DNA of 64,000 nt from assembly GCF_028682175.1 (NCBI RefSeq), contig NZ_JANHKS010000005.1, forward strand, positions 186,001 to 250,000, written 5' to 3'. This DNA is from Pseudomonas putida. Lineage in GTDB: Bacteria; Pseudomonadota; Gammaproteobacteria; Pseudomonadales; Pseudomonadaceae. The translations under genes and the position numbers were made by a program. Below, in pieces: positions 43,795 through 54,053 of the stretch; positions within the stretch are counted from its first letter, which is position 1, and each line of letters begins with the position of its first letter. The notes beneath the pieces were generated by a model that was not told where the DNA came from, made no database searches, and worked only from the letters and a program-made list of their open reading frames with translations.

Positions 43795-44520
43795 TTAACC
43801 GGCGAACACTTCATCCAGCAGGTTATGCATGGCGGTGAACGCACGCTTGGACACAGTCGGGTTGTACATCTGCACGCCGGGGTTGTTCGCGTGCGGGTCG
43901 GTGAACGAGTGGAACGCGCCGCCGTAGCTCAGCAGTTGCCAGTCGACATTGGCCGCGTTCATTTCGGCTTCGAAGGCTGGCAGTTGCTCTTTGGGCACCA
44001 ATGGATCGGACGCGCCGTGCAGCACCAGCACCTTGCCCTGGATGTTTTTCGCGTCGGCCGGGTTGGTGGTGTCCAGTGTGCCGTGGAACGACACCGCGGC
44101 TTTCAGAGGCGCGCCAGTGCGGGCCAGTTCCAGCGCGCAGCATCCGCCGAAGCAGAAACCGAATGCAGCCAGACGCCCCGTATCCACTGCCGCCAGCGAT
44201 TGCGACTTCAGTTGATCCAGCGCTGCCAGCATGCGCTTGTTCAGCAGGCCACGGTCGTTCTTCAGCGGCATCATGGCAGCCAGCGCCTGATCAGCGTTGG
44301 TCGGACGCACACCCTGCCCGTAAAGGTCAGCCAGAAACACTACATAACCCTTGCTCGCCACTTCCCTGGCGATCTGCTCGGCGTCTTCGCTGATGCCCAT
44401 CCAGTTCGGCGCCATCACCAGGCCCGGAGCGGCTTTCGCGCCTTCGCCGAACACCAGGCGGCTCTCGTAGCTCTGGCCATCAACCTGATAAACCACGGAC
44501 TGCACAGTAATGTTGCTCAT
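43795..44520 (-). CDS. Dienelactone hydrolase family protein
   Basis: A 241-residue DLH-family alpha/beta hydrolase. The Cys nucleophile lies in FGFCFGGCCALELAR (about residue 120) and the distal Asp and His in LHGASDPLVPK and GGAFHSFTDPHA, a Cys-Asp-His triad as in dienelactone hydrolase. No aromatic-degradation genes are adjacent, so the physiological substrate is unknown. AGGAG precedes the ATG. It lies on the same strand as htpG but after its terminator, as PA1597 lies beside htpG in P. aeruginosa (recalled). Confidence 0.92.
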   Translation of the reverse strand: MSNITVQSVVYQVDGQSYESRLVFGEGAKAAPGLVMAPNWMGISEDAEQIAREVASKGYVVFLADLYGQGVRPTNADQALAAMMPLKNDRGLLNKRMLAALDQLKSQSLAAVDTGRLAAFGFCFGGCCALELARTGAPLKAAVSFHGTLDTTNPADAKNIQGKVLVLHGASDPLVPKEQLPAFEAEMNAANVDWQLLSYGGAFHSFTDPHANNPGVQMYNPTVSKRAFTAMHNLLDEVFAG

Positions 44521-44561
44521 TGCTGACTCCTGCTTTTGAGAATGGGGGGAGATCAAATGAC

Positions 44562-44583
44562 AAAACCCGCCGAAGCGGGTTTT
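44562..44583 (-). terminator. Terminator of htpG
   Basis: AAAACCCGC-CGAA-GCGGGTTTT forms a compact hairpin ending in T on either strand, 14 bases after the htpG stop. Confidence 0.85.
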
Positions 44584-44597
44584 GACAGGGTTCGATC

Positions 44598-46502
44598 TTA
44601 AACCGAGAGCTCGACCAACAACTTGTTCAAACGGCGCACGTATGCGGCCGGATCCTTCAAGCTGTCGCCAGCCGCCAGGGCCGCCTGGTCGAACAGGATG
44701 TGCGACAGTTCGCCGAAGCGCTCTTCGCTCTGTTCGTTGTCCAGTTTACCGATCAGCGGGTGAGTCGGGTTGAATTCGAAGATCGGCTTGGAATCCGGAA
44801 CCTTCTGGCCGCTGGCCTCCAGAATCTGACGCATCTGCAGGCCCAGGTCCTGCTCACCGATGGCCAGGATCGCTGGCGAGTCGGTCAGGCGGTGCGAGAC
44901 TCGCACTTCGCTGACGGCATCACCCAGGGCGGCTTTCAGGCGCTCGATCAGGCCTTCCTTGTCCTTGGCGACCTCTTCCTGAGCCTTCTTGTCCTCTTCG
45001 GAGTCCAGTTTGCCCAGGTCCAGGTCACCACGGGCCACGTCGACGAAGCCCTTGCCGTCGAAGTCGCTCAGGTAGCTCATCAGCCACTCGTCGATGCGGT
45101 CGGTCAGCAGCAGCACTTCGATGCCTTTCTTCCGGAAGACTTCCAGATGCGGGCTGTTCTTGACCTGCGCGTAGCTTTCGCCGGTGAGGTAGTAGATCTT
45201 GTCCTGACCTTCCTTGGCGCGCGCCAGGTAGTCGGCCAGGGAAACGCTCTGCTCGCCGCTCTCGTCGGAGGTCGAGGCGAAACGCAGCAGGCCTGCGATC
45301 TTCTCCTTGTTGGCGAAGTCTTCTGCCGGGCCTTCTTTCATCACCTGACCGAAGTTCTTCCAGAAGCCTTTGTATTCCTCAGGCTGGTTCTTCGCCAGTT
45401 TTTCCAGCATGTCCAGCACGCGCTTGGTCAGCGCCGATTTCATCGAGTCGATGATCGGGTCTTTCTGCAGGATCTCGCGGGAAACGTTCAGCGACAGGTC
45501 ATTGGAATCGACCACACCCTTGATGAAACGCAGGTACAGCGGCAGGAACGATTCGGCCTGGTCCATCACGAACACGCGCTGGACGTACAGCTTCAGGCCG
45601 CGAGGCGCTTCACGCTGGTACAGGTCGAACGGAGCGCGGGCCGGTACGTACAGCAGCGAGTTGTATTCCAGCTTGCCTTCGACCTTGTTGTGGCTCCAGC
45701 TCAGCGGGTTCTCGAAATCGTGGGCGATGTGCTTGTAGAACTCCTGGTATTCCTCGTCCTTCACTTCAGTGCGAGGACGGGTCCACAGGGCGCTGGCGCG
45801 GTTGACGGTTTCCCATTCCTGCACCGGCGCAGGCTCGCCTTCGACAGCGATCTGCTCTTTGGGCAGTTCGATCGGCAGGGCGATGTGGTCGGAGTACTTC
45901 TTGATGATGTTGCGCAGACGGTAGCCGTCGGCGAATTCGTCTTCGCCTTTTTTCAGGTGCAGGACGATACGGGTGCCGCGGTCAGCCTTCTCGACGGTAG
46001 CGACTTCGAAGTCGCCCTCGCCTTTCGAGGACCAGTGCACGCCTTCGCTGGCGGGCAGGCTGGCACGACGGCTGAACACGTCCACTTTGTCGGCGACGAT
46101 GAACGCCGAGTAGAAGCCCACGCCGAACTGACCGATCAGGTGCGAATCCTTCTTCTGGTCGCCCGTCAGGTTCTTCATGAAATCGGCCGTACCGGACTTG
46201 GCGATGGTGCCAAGGTGGGTAATGACGTCTTCGCGGCTCATGCCGATGCCGTTGTCCTCGAGGGTGACGGTTTGCGCGTCCTTGTCGAAGCTCACACGGA
46301 TTTTCAGTTCGGCGCCGCCTTCAAGCAGCTCAGGCCGGGACAGCGCTTCGAAGCGCAGCTTGTCCACGGCGTCGGAGGCGTTGGAAATCAGCTCACGCAG
46401 GAAGATTTCCTTGTTCGAATACAGCGAATGGATCATGAGGTGCAGCAGCTGCTTTACCTCGGTCTGGAAGCCCAGGGTTTCCTTTTGAGTTTCCACACTC
46501 AT
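44598..46502 (-). CDS. htpG: Molecular chaperone HtpG (Hsp90)
   Basis: A 634-residue bacterial Hsp90, an ATP-dependent cytosolic chaperone. The N-terminal ATPase shows [33 protein letters not shown] and GTRIVLHL; the middle domain contains NVSREILQ; the C-terminal dimerisation domain ends NKLLVELSV. Length is normal for the family. An ATG two codons upstream (46508) is possible. A sigma-32 promoter lies about 80 bases upstream and a terminator 14 bases after the stop, so it is a single-gene heat-shock unit. Confidence 0.98.
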   Translation of the reverse strand: MSVETQKETLGFQTEVKQLLHLMIHSLYSNKEIFLRELISNASDAVDKLRFEALSRPELLEGGAELKIRVSFDKDAQTVTLEDNGIGMSREDVITHLGTIAKSGTADFMKNLTGDQKKDSHLIGQFGVGFYSAFIVADKVDVFSRRASLPASEGVHWSSKGEGDFEVATVEKADRGTRIVLHLKKGEDEFADGYRLRNIIKKYSDHIALPIELPKEQIAVEGEPAPVQEWETVNRASALWTRPRTEVKDEEYQEFYKHIAHDFENPLSWSHNKVEGKLEYNSLLYVPARAPFDLYQREAPRGLKLYVQRVFVMDQAESFLPLYLRFIKGVVDSNDLSLNVSREILQKDPIIDSMKSALTKRVLDMLEKLAKNQPEEYKGFWKNFGQVMKEGPAEDFANKEKIAGLLRFASTSDESGEQSVSLADYLARAKEGQDKIYYLTGESYAQVKNSPHLEVFRKKGIEVLLLTDRIDEWLMSYLSDFDGKGFVDVARGDLDLGKLDSEEDKKAQEEVAKDKEGLIERLKAALGDAVSEVRVSHRLTDSPAILAIGEQDLGLQMRQILEASGQKVPDSKPIFEFNPTHPLIGKLDNEQSEERFGELSHILFDQAALAAGDSLKDPAAYVRRLNKLLVELSV

Positions 46503-46586
46503 GGTCATCAAACTCCAATCAGTCCACACAAACAGGGATAGCCGCCAAGCCGTGCGATAGAGAGGCTGGACGGCGGGTTGTCATCA

Positions 46587-46614
46587 AGGTGGGGGCTCGG
46601 CGATGGATTTCAAG
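46587..46614 (-). promoter_or_regulatory. Sigma-32 heat-shock promoter of htpG
   Basis: On the minus strand, CTTGAAA (46614-46608) and CCCCACCT (46594-46587) are separated by 13 bases. The -35 is a perfect match and the -10 differs from CCCCATnT at one position. Transcription would start near 46580, giving a leader of about 80 bases. Confidence 0.78.
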
Positions 46615-46833
46615 GGCACACTGAACCTGAGGGCCGCATCTTCATGAACAATAAAGTCAGACTGTTTGTCAGAGGGTGCACATCTGTCACAGCGTAAACG
46701 TTTAACCTGCGATGACCATCGAACAGGCGTAACAGCTGCGAAACAACTATTTAAATATCTGCTGCGAAAATGGAACTAACACAATAACGGGGCGTTCGAA
46801 GGCACGTAGATGTTCAATAAGGAGAAACACCCC

Positions 46834-47088
46834 ATGCGTAAGACTTTAGCCATTGCCCTCATGCTTTCTGCCACTTTGGGTCTCGCTGCGTGCGACAAGA
46901 AATCCGAGGATAAACAGCAGGATGCCAACAAGGCTGCCCAGCAGTCCCAGGAGTCGATGCAAAAGGCTCAAGACAAAGTGAACGACGCCGCCAAGGAAAG
47001 TCAGGAAGCTGCCCAGAAGAACGCCGAAGCCGCTCAAGAGCGCGCCAAAGAGGCCAACGAACAAGCGCCTGCGCCAACTAAGCAGTAA
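46834..47088 (+). CDS. Small alpha-helical lipoprotein
   Basis: An 84-residue protein. The lipoprotein signal ends in LGLAAC (lipidated Cys about residue 20). The mature part is almost entirely Lys/Gln/Ala/Glu with heptad-like Ala spacing (SQESMQKAQDKVNDAAKES), predicting a long coiled coil, then a short APAPTKQ tail. The build recalls Lpp/OprI-type lipoproteins but it lacks the terminal YRK sequence. AGGAG sits 9-10 bases before the ATG. It is a single gene with a strong terminator. A periplasmic or stress-linked structural role is inference only. Confidence 0.82.
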   Translation: MRKTLAIALMLSATLGLAACDKKSEDKQQDANKAAQQSQESMQKAQDKVNDAAKESQEAAQKNAEAAQERAKEANEQAPAPTKQ

Positions 47089-47103
47089 GTTCCAGAGTTT
47101 CAA

Positions 47104-47137
47104 AAAAATAAAGCCCGCATTAGCGGGCTTTATTTTT
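47104..47137. terminator. Bidirectional terminator between the lipoprotein gene and braB
   Basis: AAAAATAAAGCCCGC-ATTA-GCGGGCTTTATTTTT forms a 15-bp perfect stem with T-runs on both strands, serving two convergent genes. Confidence 0.92.
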
Positions 47138-47151
47138 GTTCGGCGAAAAGA

Positions 47152-48465
47152 TCAGGCCAGCGCTTCGCTGCGCTTGCCGATCACGCGGTCAATCACGAAC
47201 GCGCCAAACAGGGTAATCAGCGACGGGATCAGCCACGCCAGCCCCTGATCGCTCAGCGGCAAGTGCGCCAGCACGTCAGGCAGATAGCCTTCCAGCCCTG
47301 CCCCCTTCACCGCATCGACCATGCCGAACACGAACGACACCAGCATCACCGGCGCGACGATGCGGCCCTGAACGTGCCAGAAGTCCTTGCAGAAGCTCAA
47401 CGCCACCAGCGCGATGCACGGCGGGTAGATGGCAGTCAGTACCGGGATGGAGAAGTGGATCAGGTTGGTCAGGCCCAGGTTCGACACCAGCAGCGAGAAG
47501 CCGGCCAGAATCACCACCAGCGCTTTGTAGGACAGCGGCAGCAGACGGCTGAAGTATTCGGCGCAGGCGCAGGTCAGGCCCACTGCCGTCACCAGGCACG
47601 CCAGGGAAATCAGGATGGCCAGGAAGCCGCTGCCCAGGGTGCCAAAGGTGTGCTGCACGTAGGCATGCAGAACGGCCGCGCCGTTGCTGGCGTCTGCGGC
47701 GATCGCATGGCTGCCCGAACCCAGGCGGAACAGGCTGACATACACCAGCGCCAGGCCCACGCCCGCGATCAGGCCGGCAATGACGGCGTAACGGGTGATC
47801 AGCCGTGGCGACTCGACCCCACGGGAACGGATGGCGTTGACGATGACGATGCCAAACACCAGCGCACCGAGGGTGTCCATGGTCAGGTAGCCGTTGATGA
47901 AGCCCTGGGAGAACGGCGCCGCCACATAGGCAGGCTGCGCAGCGCCGATATCACCGGCTGGCAGGGCGAACGCGGCGATGCCCAGCACGGCCAGCGCGAT
48001 GATCTTCAGCGGCGCAAGGAAACGGCCCACGGTGTCGAGCAGACGCCCCGGATACAGCGAGATCCAGAACACCAGCAGGAAATACACCAGGCTGTAGAGG
48101 AACAGCGCCATCGGGCTTTCGCCGGTGATGGGCGCAAGCCCTACTTCGAAGGACACGGTGGCGGTACGCGGCGTCGCGAACAGCGGGCCCACGGACAGGT
48201 AGCAGACGGCGGCCAGAACGGTGCCGGCGATCTTGCCGATGGGGCTGCTCAGGGCGTCCATGGCGCCACCGACCTTGGCCAGGGCCACGACCGTCACCAC
48301 GGGCAGGCCGACCGCAGTCACCAGAAAGCCAAGCGCTGCCATCCACACATGCGGACCGGCCTGCAGGCCTACGATTGGGGGGAAGATGATATTGCCAGCA
48401 CCAACGAACAACGCGAACGTCATGAAACCAAGCGCCAGGATGTCCTGGCCTTTCAACACTTTCAT
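47152..48465 (-). CDS. braB: Branched-chain amino acid carrier BraB/BrnQ
   Basis: A 437-residue membrane carrier with about 12 helices, matching the LIVCS family of Na+- or H+-coupled leucine/isoleucine/valine importers. The N-terminal [17 protein letters not shown] is the diagnostic segment, and family-specific [15 protein letters not shown] lies near residue 105. Its position next to sucDC equals PA1590 (braB) as recalled. The ATG at 48465 is preferred; a GTG at 48477 would add four residues, and neither has a good ribosome site. It is monocistronic. Confidence 0.93.
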   Translation of the reverse strand: MKVLKGQDILALGFMTFALFVGAGNIIFPPIVGLQAGPHVWMAALGFLVTAVGLPVVTVVALAKVGGAMDALSSPIGKIAGTVLAAVCYLSVGPLFATPRTATVSFEVGLAPITGESPMALFLYSLVYFLLVFWISLYPGRLLDTVGRFLAPLKIIALAVLGIAAFALPAGDIGAAQPAYVAAPFSQGFINGYLTMDTLGALVFGIVIVNAIRSRGVESPRLITRYAVIAGLIAGVGLALVYVSLFRLGSGSHAIAADASNGAAVLHAYVQHTFGTLGSGFLAILISLACLVTAVGLTCACAEYFSRLLPLSYKALVVILAGFSLLVSNLGLTNLIHFSIPVLTAIYPPCIALVALSFCKDFWHVQGRIVAPVMLVSFVFGMVDAVKGAGLEGYLPDVLAHLPLSDQGLAWLIPSLITLFGAFVIDRVIGKRSEALA

Positions 48466-48702
48466 CAAGGAAACCACACTGCTGAACCGGAATTAAGAAG
48501 AGGATTTCCCAATGGGTGAGGGAAATGCTGCCCGTCCTTTTAGAACAGGCCCTGGGTGCGAAGTGGCCCCTTGTGGGGGTCGACGTCGCAAAATGGCGGG
48601 TAGCCTACCCTATTTGGCGCTCCAATACAGGGCGCCCCGACCGATGTCTGCACTTTCGTGTCGCATATCGGAAAGGTCTTACACCTCTCTGGCTCAACAC
48701 AC

Positions 48703-48843
48703 CCTGTGGGAGCGGGCTTGCCCGCGAATGCGACCTGTCAATCAACCTCGAGCCGTCTGATCTGACGCCTTCGCGGCCAAGCCCGCTCCCACAGGGTGGG
48801 TGACGCCTGGCCTGACGCCGTCGCGGGCAAGCGCGCTCCTACG
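48703..48843. repeat. Palindromic repeat (GTGGGAGCGGGCTTGCCCGCG family) plus adjacent half-repeat
   Basis: A full element spans 48703-48796 (CCTGTGGGAGCGGGCTTG with CAAGCCCGCTCCCACAGG). A right-arm half of the GTAGGAGCGCGCTTGCCC family follows at 48814-48843. They fill much of the 460-base braB-sucD gap; the remaining 48466-48702 stretch upstream of braB shows no feature I can support. Confidence 0.88.
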
Positions 48844-48869
48844 CATCAGAATGTGCTTCTCCGGAAAAC

Positions 48870-48897
48870 ACAAAGGCCACCCGAAGGTGGCCTTTGT
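48870..48897 (-). terminator. Terminator of the sucCD end of the TCA operon
   Basis: ACAAAGGCCACC-CGAA-GGTGGCCTTTGT forms a perfect 12-bp stem, followed on the minus strand by TGTTTTCC. It is 28 bases after the sucD stop. Confidence 0.88.
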
Positions 48898-48925
48898 CGA
48901 TCAGACAATGATCAGCAAGCGATGC

Positions 48926-49810
48926 TTACTTCTTCATTTCCCAACCGGTCAGCTCGGCCAGGGCCTTGCCGATGTCTGCCAGCGAACGCACGGTCTTCAC
49001 GCCAGCGTCTTGCAGAGCAGCGAATTTCTCGTCTGCAGTGCCTTTGCCGCCGGAGATGATCGCGCCAGCATGGCCCATGCGCTTGCCCGGAGGAGCAGTC
49101 ACACCAGCGATGTAGGAAACGACCGGCTTGGTCACGTTGGCCTTGATGTAGGCAGCAGCTTCTTCTTCGGCCGAACCACCGATCTCACCGATCATGACGA
49201 TCGCTTCGGTCTGTGGGTCTTCCTGGAACAGCTTCAGGATGTCGATGAAGTTGGAGCCCGGGATCGGGTCACCACCGATACCGACGCAGGTGGACTGACC
49301 GAAACCGGCGTCAGTGGTCTGCTTCACAGCTTCGTAGGTCAGGGTGCCGGAACGCGACACGATACCGACCTTGCCTGGCAAGTGAATGTGACCTGGCATG
49401 ATGCCGATCTTGCACTCGCCCGGAGTGATGACGCCTGGGCAGTTAGGGCCGATCAGGGTAACACCCAGCTCGTCGCACTTGACCTTGGCATCCAGCATGT
49501 CGAGGGTAGGAATACCTTCGGTGATGCAGATGATCAGCTTGATGCCGCCGAAAGCAGCTTCCAGGATCGAGTCTTTACAGAAAGGAGCCGGAACGTAGAT
49601 CACGCTGGCGGTGGCGCCGGTTTGCTCTACTGCTTCGCGAACGGTGTTGAACACCGGCAGGTTCAGGTGAGTGGTGCCACCCTTGCCTGGAGTCACGCCG
49701 CCAACCATCTTGGTGCCGTAGGCGATGGCTTGTTCGGAGTGGAAAGTACCTTGCGAGCCGGTGAAGCCCTGGCAGATAACTTTGGTGTCTTTATTGATCA
49801 GGACGCTCAT
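48926..49810 (-). CDS. sucD: Succinyl-CoA synthetase alpha subunit
   Basis: A 294-residue alpha subunit. The CoA-binding motif [19 protein letters not shown] opens the protein and the phosphorylated active-site His247 lies in [15 protein letters not shown]. It works with SucC to convert succinyl-CoA to succinate with substrate-level phosphorylation. Its ATG shares one base with the sucC stop (TAATG), so the subunits are translationally coupled. It is the last gene of the sdh-suc cluster. Confidence 0.99.
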   Translation of the reverse strand: MSVLINKDTKVICQGFTGSQGTFHSEQAIAYGTKMVGGVTPGKGGTTHLNLPVFNTVREAVEQTGATASVIYVPAPFCKDSILEAAFGGIKLIICITEGIPTLDMLDAKVKCDELGVTLIGPNCPGVITPGECKIGIMPGHIHLPGKVGIVSRSGTLTYEAVKQTTDAGFGQSTCVGIGGDPIPGSNFIDILKLFQEDPQTEAIVMIGEIGGSAEEEAAAYIKANVTKPVVSYIAGVTAPPGKRMGHAGAIISGGKGTADEKFAALQDAGVKTVRSLADIGKALAELTGWEMKK

Positions 49811-50976
49811 TATTTGCCCTCCGCAGCTTTGACAACTTGTTGAGCAGCGTCGGTCAAGCTGGTTGCAGCGATGATGTTCAAGCCGCTTTCCGCCAGTACT
49901 TTAGCGCCCAGGTCAGCGTTGTTGCCTTCCAGACGAACAACGACCGGGATTTTCACGCCGACTTCTTTCACGGCGCCGATGATGCCTTCGGCAATCATGT
50001 CGCAACGAACGATGCCGCCGAAGATGTTGACCAGTACTGCTGCGACGTTGCTGTCGGACAGGATGATCTTGAACGCTTCGGTCACGCGCTCTTTGGTAGC
50101 GCCACCACCTACGTCGAGGAAGTTGGCTGGCTTGCCGCCGTGCAGGTTGACGATGTCCATGGTACCCATGGCCAGGCCAGCACCGTTGACCATGCAGCCG
50201 ATGTTGCCTTCCAGTGCCACGTAGTTCAGTTCGAACTTGGCAGCGTGGGCTTCACGTGGGTCATCTTGCGATGGGTCGTGGAAAGCCTTCAGCTTAGGCT
50301 GACGGTACATGGCGTTGGCGTCGATGTTGATCTTGGCGTCCAGGCAGTGCAGATCGCCGTCAGCCTTGATTACCAGCGGGTTCACTTCCAGCAGGGCCAG
50401 GTCGTGGTCCTGGAACAGCTTGCCCAGGCCAACGAAGATCTTGGCGAACTGAGCAACCTGCTTGCCTTCCAGACCCAGCTGGAATGCCAGGTCGCGACCC
50501 TGGAATGGCTGAGCGCCAACCAGTGGGTCGATAGTGGCCTTGAGAATCTTCTCAGGAGTTTCGTGAGCGATCTTCTCGATGTCCACGCCACCTTCGGTGG
50601 AGGCCATGAACACGATGCGACGGCTCGAGCGATCGACTACAGCGCCCAGATACAGCTCTTTGGCGATGTCAGTGCAGGATTCAACCAGGATCTTGGTAAC
50701 CGGTTGACCGTTGGCATCAGTCTGGTAAGTGACCAGACGCTTGCCCAGCCACTGAGCGGCGAACGCAGCTGCGTCTTCCTTGCTCTTGACCAGTTTGACG
50801 CCGCCCGCTTTACCGCGACCACCTGCGTGAACCTGGGCTTTGACGACCCACTCGGTTCCGCCGATCTTGTCGCACGCTTCTGCTGCTGCTTCGGGGGTGT
50901 CTACTGCAAAGCCCTTGGATACTGGCAGGCCGTATTCAGCAAACAGCTGTTTACCCTGATACTCGTGAAGATTCAT
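49810..50976 (-). CDS. sucC: Succinyl-CoA synthetase beta subunit
   Basis: A 388-residue ATP-grasp beta subunit beginning [29 protein letters not shown] and [11 protein letters not shown] are ATP-grasp signatures, and [15 protein letters not shown] and [10 protein letters not shown] the C-terminal succinyl-CoA domain. I chose the ATG at 50976 by family similarity; the longer open frame to 51039 is leader. It is preceded by a 205-base gap after lpdG carrying an imperfect stem-loop. Confidence 0.99.
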   Translation of the reverse strand: MNLHEYQGKQLFAEYGLPVSKGFAVDTPEAAAEACDKIGGTEWVVKAQVHAGGRGKAGGVKLVKSKEDAAAFAAQWLGKRLVTYQTDANGQPVTKILVESCTDIAKELYLGAVVDRSSRRIVFMASTEGGVDIEKIAHETPEKILKATIDPLVGAQPFQGRDLAFQLGLEGKQVAQFAKIFVGLGKLFQDHDLALLEVNPLVIKADGDLHCLDAKINIDANAMYRQPKLKAFHDPSQDDPREAHAAKFELNYVALEGNIGCMVNGAGLAMGTMDIVNLHGGKPANFLDVGGGATKERVTEAFKIILSDSNVAAVLVNIFGGIVRCDMIAEGIIGAVKEVGVKIPVVVRLEGNNADLGAKVLAESGLNIIAATSLTDAAQQVVKAAEGK

Positions 50977-51118
50977 GCTTTTTACCGTCTTCGTTAGGTA
51001 CTGCGCTTCGGTGCTGCTCGCTAAAGCGTGCCGCACCACCTGTGACCGCTTCCCCCGGAAGGCCCCGCCCCTGCACTCGGGGTGCCTGGGCGAAATCCGC
51101 CGGGAGTTCGAGTCCGAC

Positions 51119-51166
51119 GGACCTTCCGCGGTAAGCCATGCGAGCAGGGCTTACGACGGGCGGTCC
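51119..51166. repeat. Imperfect 19-bp stem-loop in the lpdG-sucC gap
   Basis: The arm at 51119-51137 (GGACCTTCCGCGGTAAGCC) pairs with 51148-51166 over 15 of 19 positions, with two symmetric 2-base internal loops and a 10-base loop. It lies about 15 bases after the lpdG stop with an A-run between them on the minus strand. It is a candidate processing or attenuation element in the operon transcript. Confidence 0.6.
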
Positions 51167-51181
51167 GCCGTGGTTTTTTTC

Positions 51182-52794
<1,613 letters not shown>

Positions 52795-54012
52795 TCAGAT
52801 GTCCAGCAACAGACGAGCCGGATCTTCCAGCAGGTTCTTGATGGTCACCAGGAACGTCACAGCTTCTTTGCCGTCGATCAGGCGGTGATCGTAGGACAGC
52901 GCCAGGTACATCATCGGGCGGATGACAACCTGACCATTGATCGCCATCGGGCGCTGAATGATGTTGTGCATGCCCAGGATAGCGGCTTGTGGCGGGTTGA
53001 CGATCGGGGTCGACATCATCGAACCGAAGGTACCACCGTTGGTGATGGTGAAGGTACCGCCAGTCATCTCGTCGATGGACAGTTTGCCGTCACGGGCTTT
53101 CTTGCCGAAGGTGGCGATGCCGCCTTCGATTTCAGCCAGGCTCATCTGCTCGGCGTTACGCAGGACCGGAACCACCAGGCCACGGTCGCTGGAGACGGCA
53201 ACGCCGACGTCCGCATAGCCGTGGTAGACGATGTCGGAACCGTCGATCGACGCGTTGACAGCCGGGAAGCGTTTCAGCGCTTCGGTGGCAGCCTTGACGA
53301 AGAACGACATGAAGCCCAGGCGCACGCCGTTGTGGGACTTCTCGAACAGATCCTTGTACTTCGAACGCAGGGCCATGACTTCGGTCATGTCGACTTCGTT
53401 GAACGTGGTCAGCATGGCCATGTTCGACTGGGCTTCGACCAGACGCTTGGCAACGGTGGCACGAACGCGAGTCATCGGTACGCGCTTCTCGGTGCGGTCG
53501 CCAGCAGCGAACACAGGAGCAGCGGCAGCCGGTGCAGCAGCAGGCTTGGCAGCAGGTGCGGCAGCCGGAGCGGATTTCTTCGCTTCGATGGCAGCAACGA
53601 CGTCTTCCTTGGTGACGCGACCGTCTTTGCCAGTGCCTTTGACGCTGGACAGGTTGATACCGTTCTCTTCAGCCAGCTTGCGGGCAGCTGGAGCGCCGAT
53701 GGCGTCTTCGTCGCTGGCAGCGGCAGCTGGAGCAGCTGCTGCTGGAGCGGCAGCAGGAGCAGCCGACGCGGTAGCGCCTGCGTCCAGGGTGGCGATCAGT
53801 TCGTTGGACAAGACGGTGTCGCCCTCGCCCTTGACGATGGATGCCAGCACGCCGTCAGCTTCGGCCAGAACTTCGAGCACGACCTTGTCGGTTTCGATGT
53901 CGACCAGCAGCTCGTCACGCTTGACCGCTTCGCCCGGCTGTTTGTGCCATTTGGAAATGGTGCCGTCGGCAACGGATTCCGGGAAAGAGGGGGCTTTGAT
54001 CTCAATAGCCAT
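52795..54012 (-). CDS. sucB: 2-oxoglutarate dehydrogenase E2, dihydrolipoyl succinyltransferase
   Basis: A 405-residue E2 core protein. The lipoyl domain carries Lys43 in [11 protein letters not shown]; an Ala/Pro-rich linker follows; the E3-binding domain is around [14 protein letters not shown]; and another Ala/Pro linker leads to the catalytic domain with His and Asp in [17 protein letters not shown]. It transfers the succinyl group to CoA. It lies 41 bases after sucA. The ATG at 54012 gives [17 protein letters not shown], the usual N-terminus. Confidence 0.99.
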   Translation of the reverse strand: MAIEIKAPSFPESVADGTISKWHKQPGEAVKRDELLVDIETDKVVLEVLAEADGVLASIVKGEGDTVLSNELIATLDAGATASAAPAAAPAAAAPAAAASDEDAIGAPAARKLAEENGINLSSVKGTGKDGRVTKEDVVAAIEAKKSAPAAAPAAKPAAAPAAAAPVFAAGDRTEKRVPMTRVRATVAKRLVEAQSNMAMLTTFNEVDMTEVMALRSKYKDLFEKSHNGVRLGFMSFFVKAATEALKRFPAVNASIDGSDIVYHGYADVGVAVSSDRGLVVPVLRNAEQMSLAEIEGGIATFGKKARDGKLSIDEMTGGTFTITNGGTFGSMMSTPIVNPPQAAILGMHNIIQRPMAINGQVVIRPMMYLALSYDHRLIDGKEAVTFLVTIKNLLEDPARLLLDI

Positions 54013-54053
54013 TATCTGTAATTCCTTAATTCGGTTTCTAGTGCGCGAAGGCG

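Noticed and set aside
48516..49059. Small plus-strand frames between braB and sucD
   Set aside because: They are made of palindromic-repeat translation and antisense sucD; no ribosome site or conserved protein was seen.
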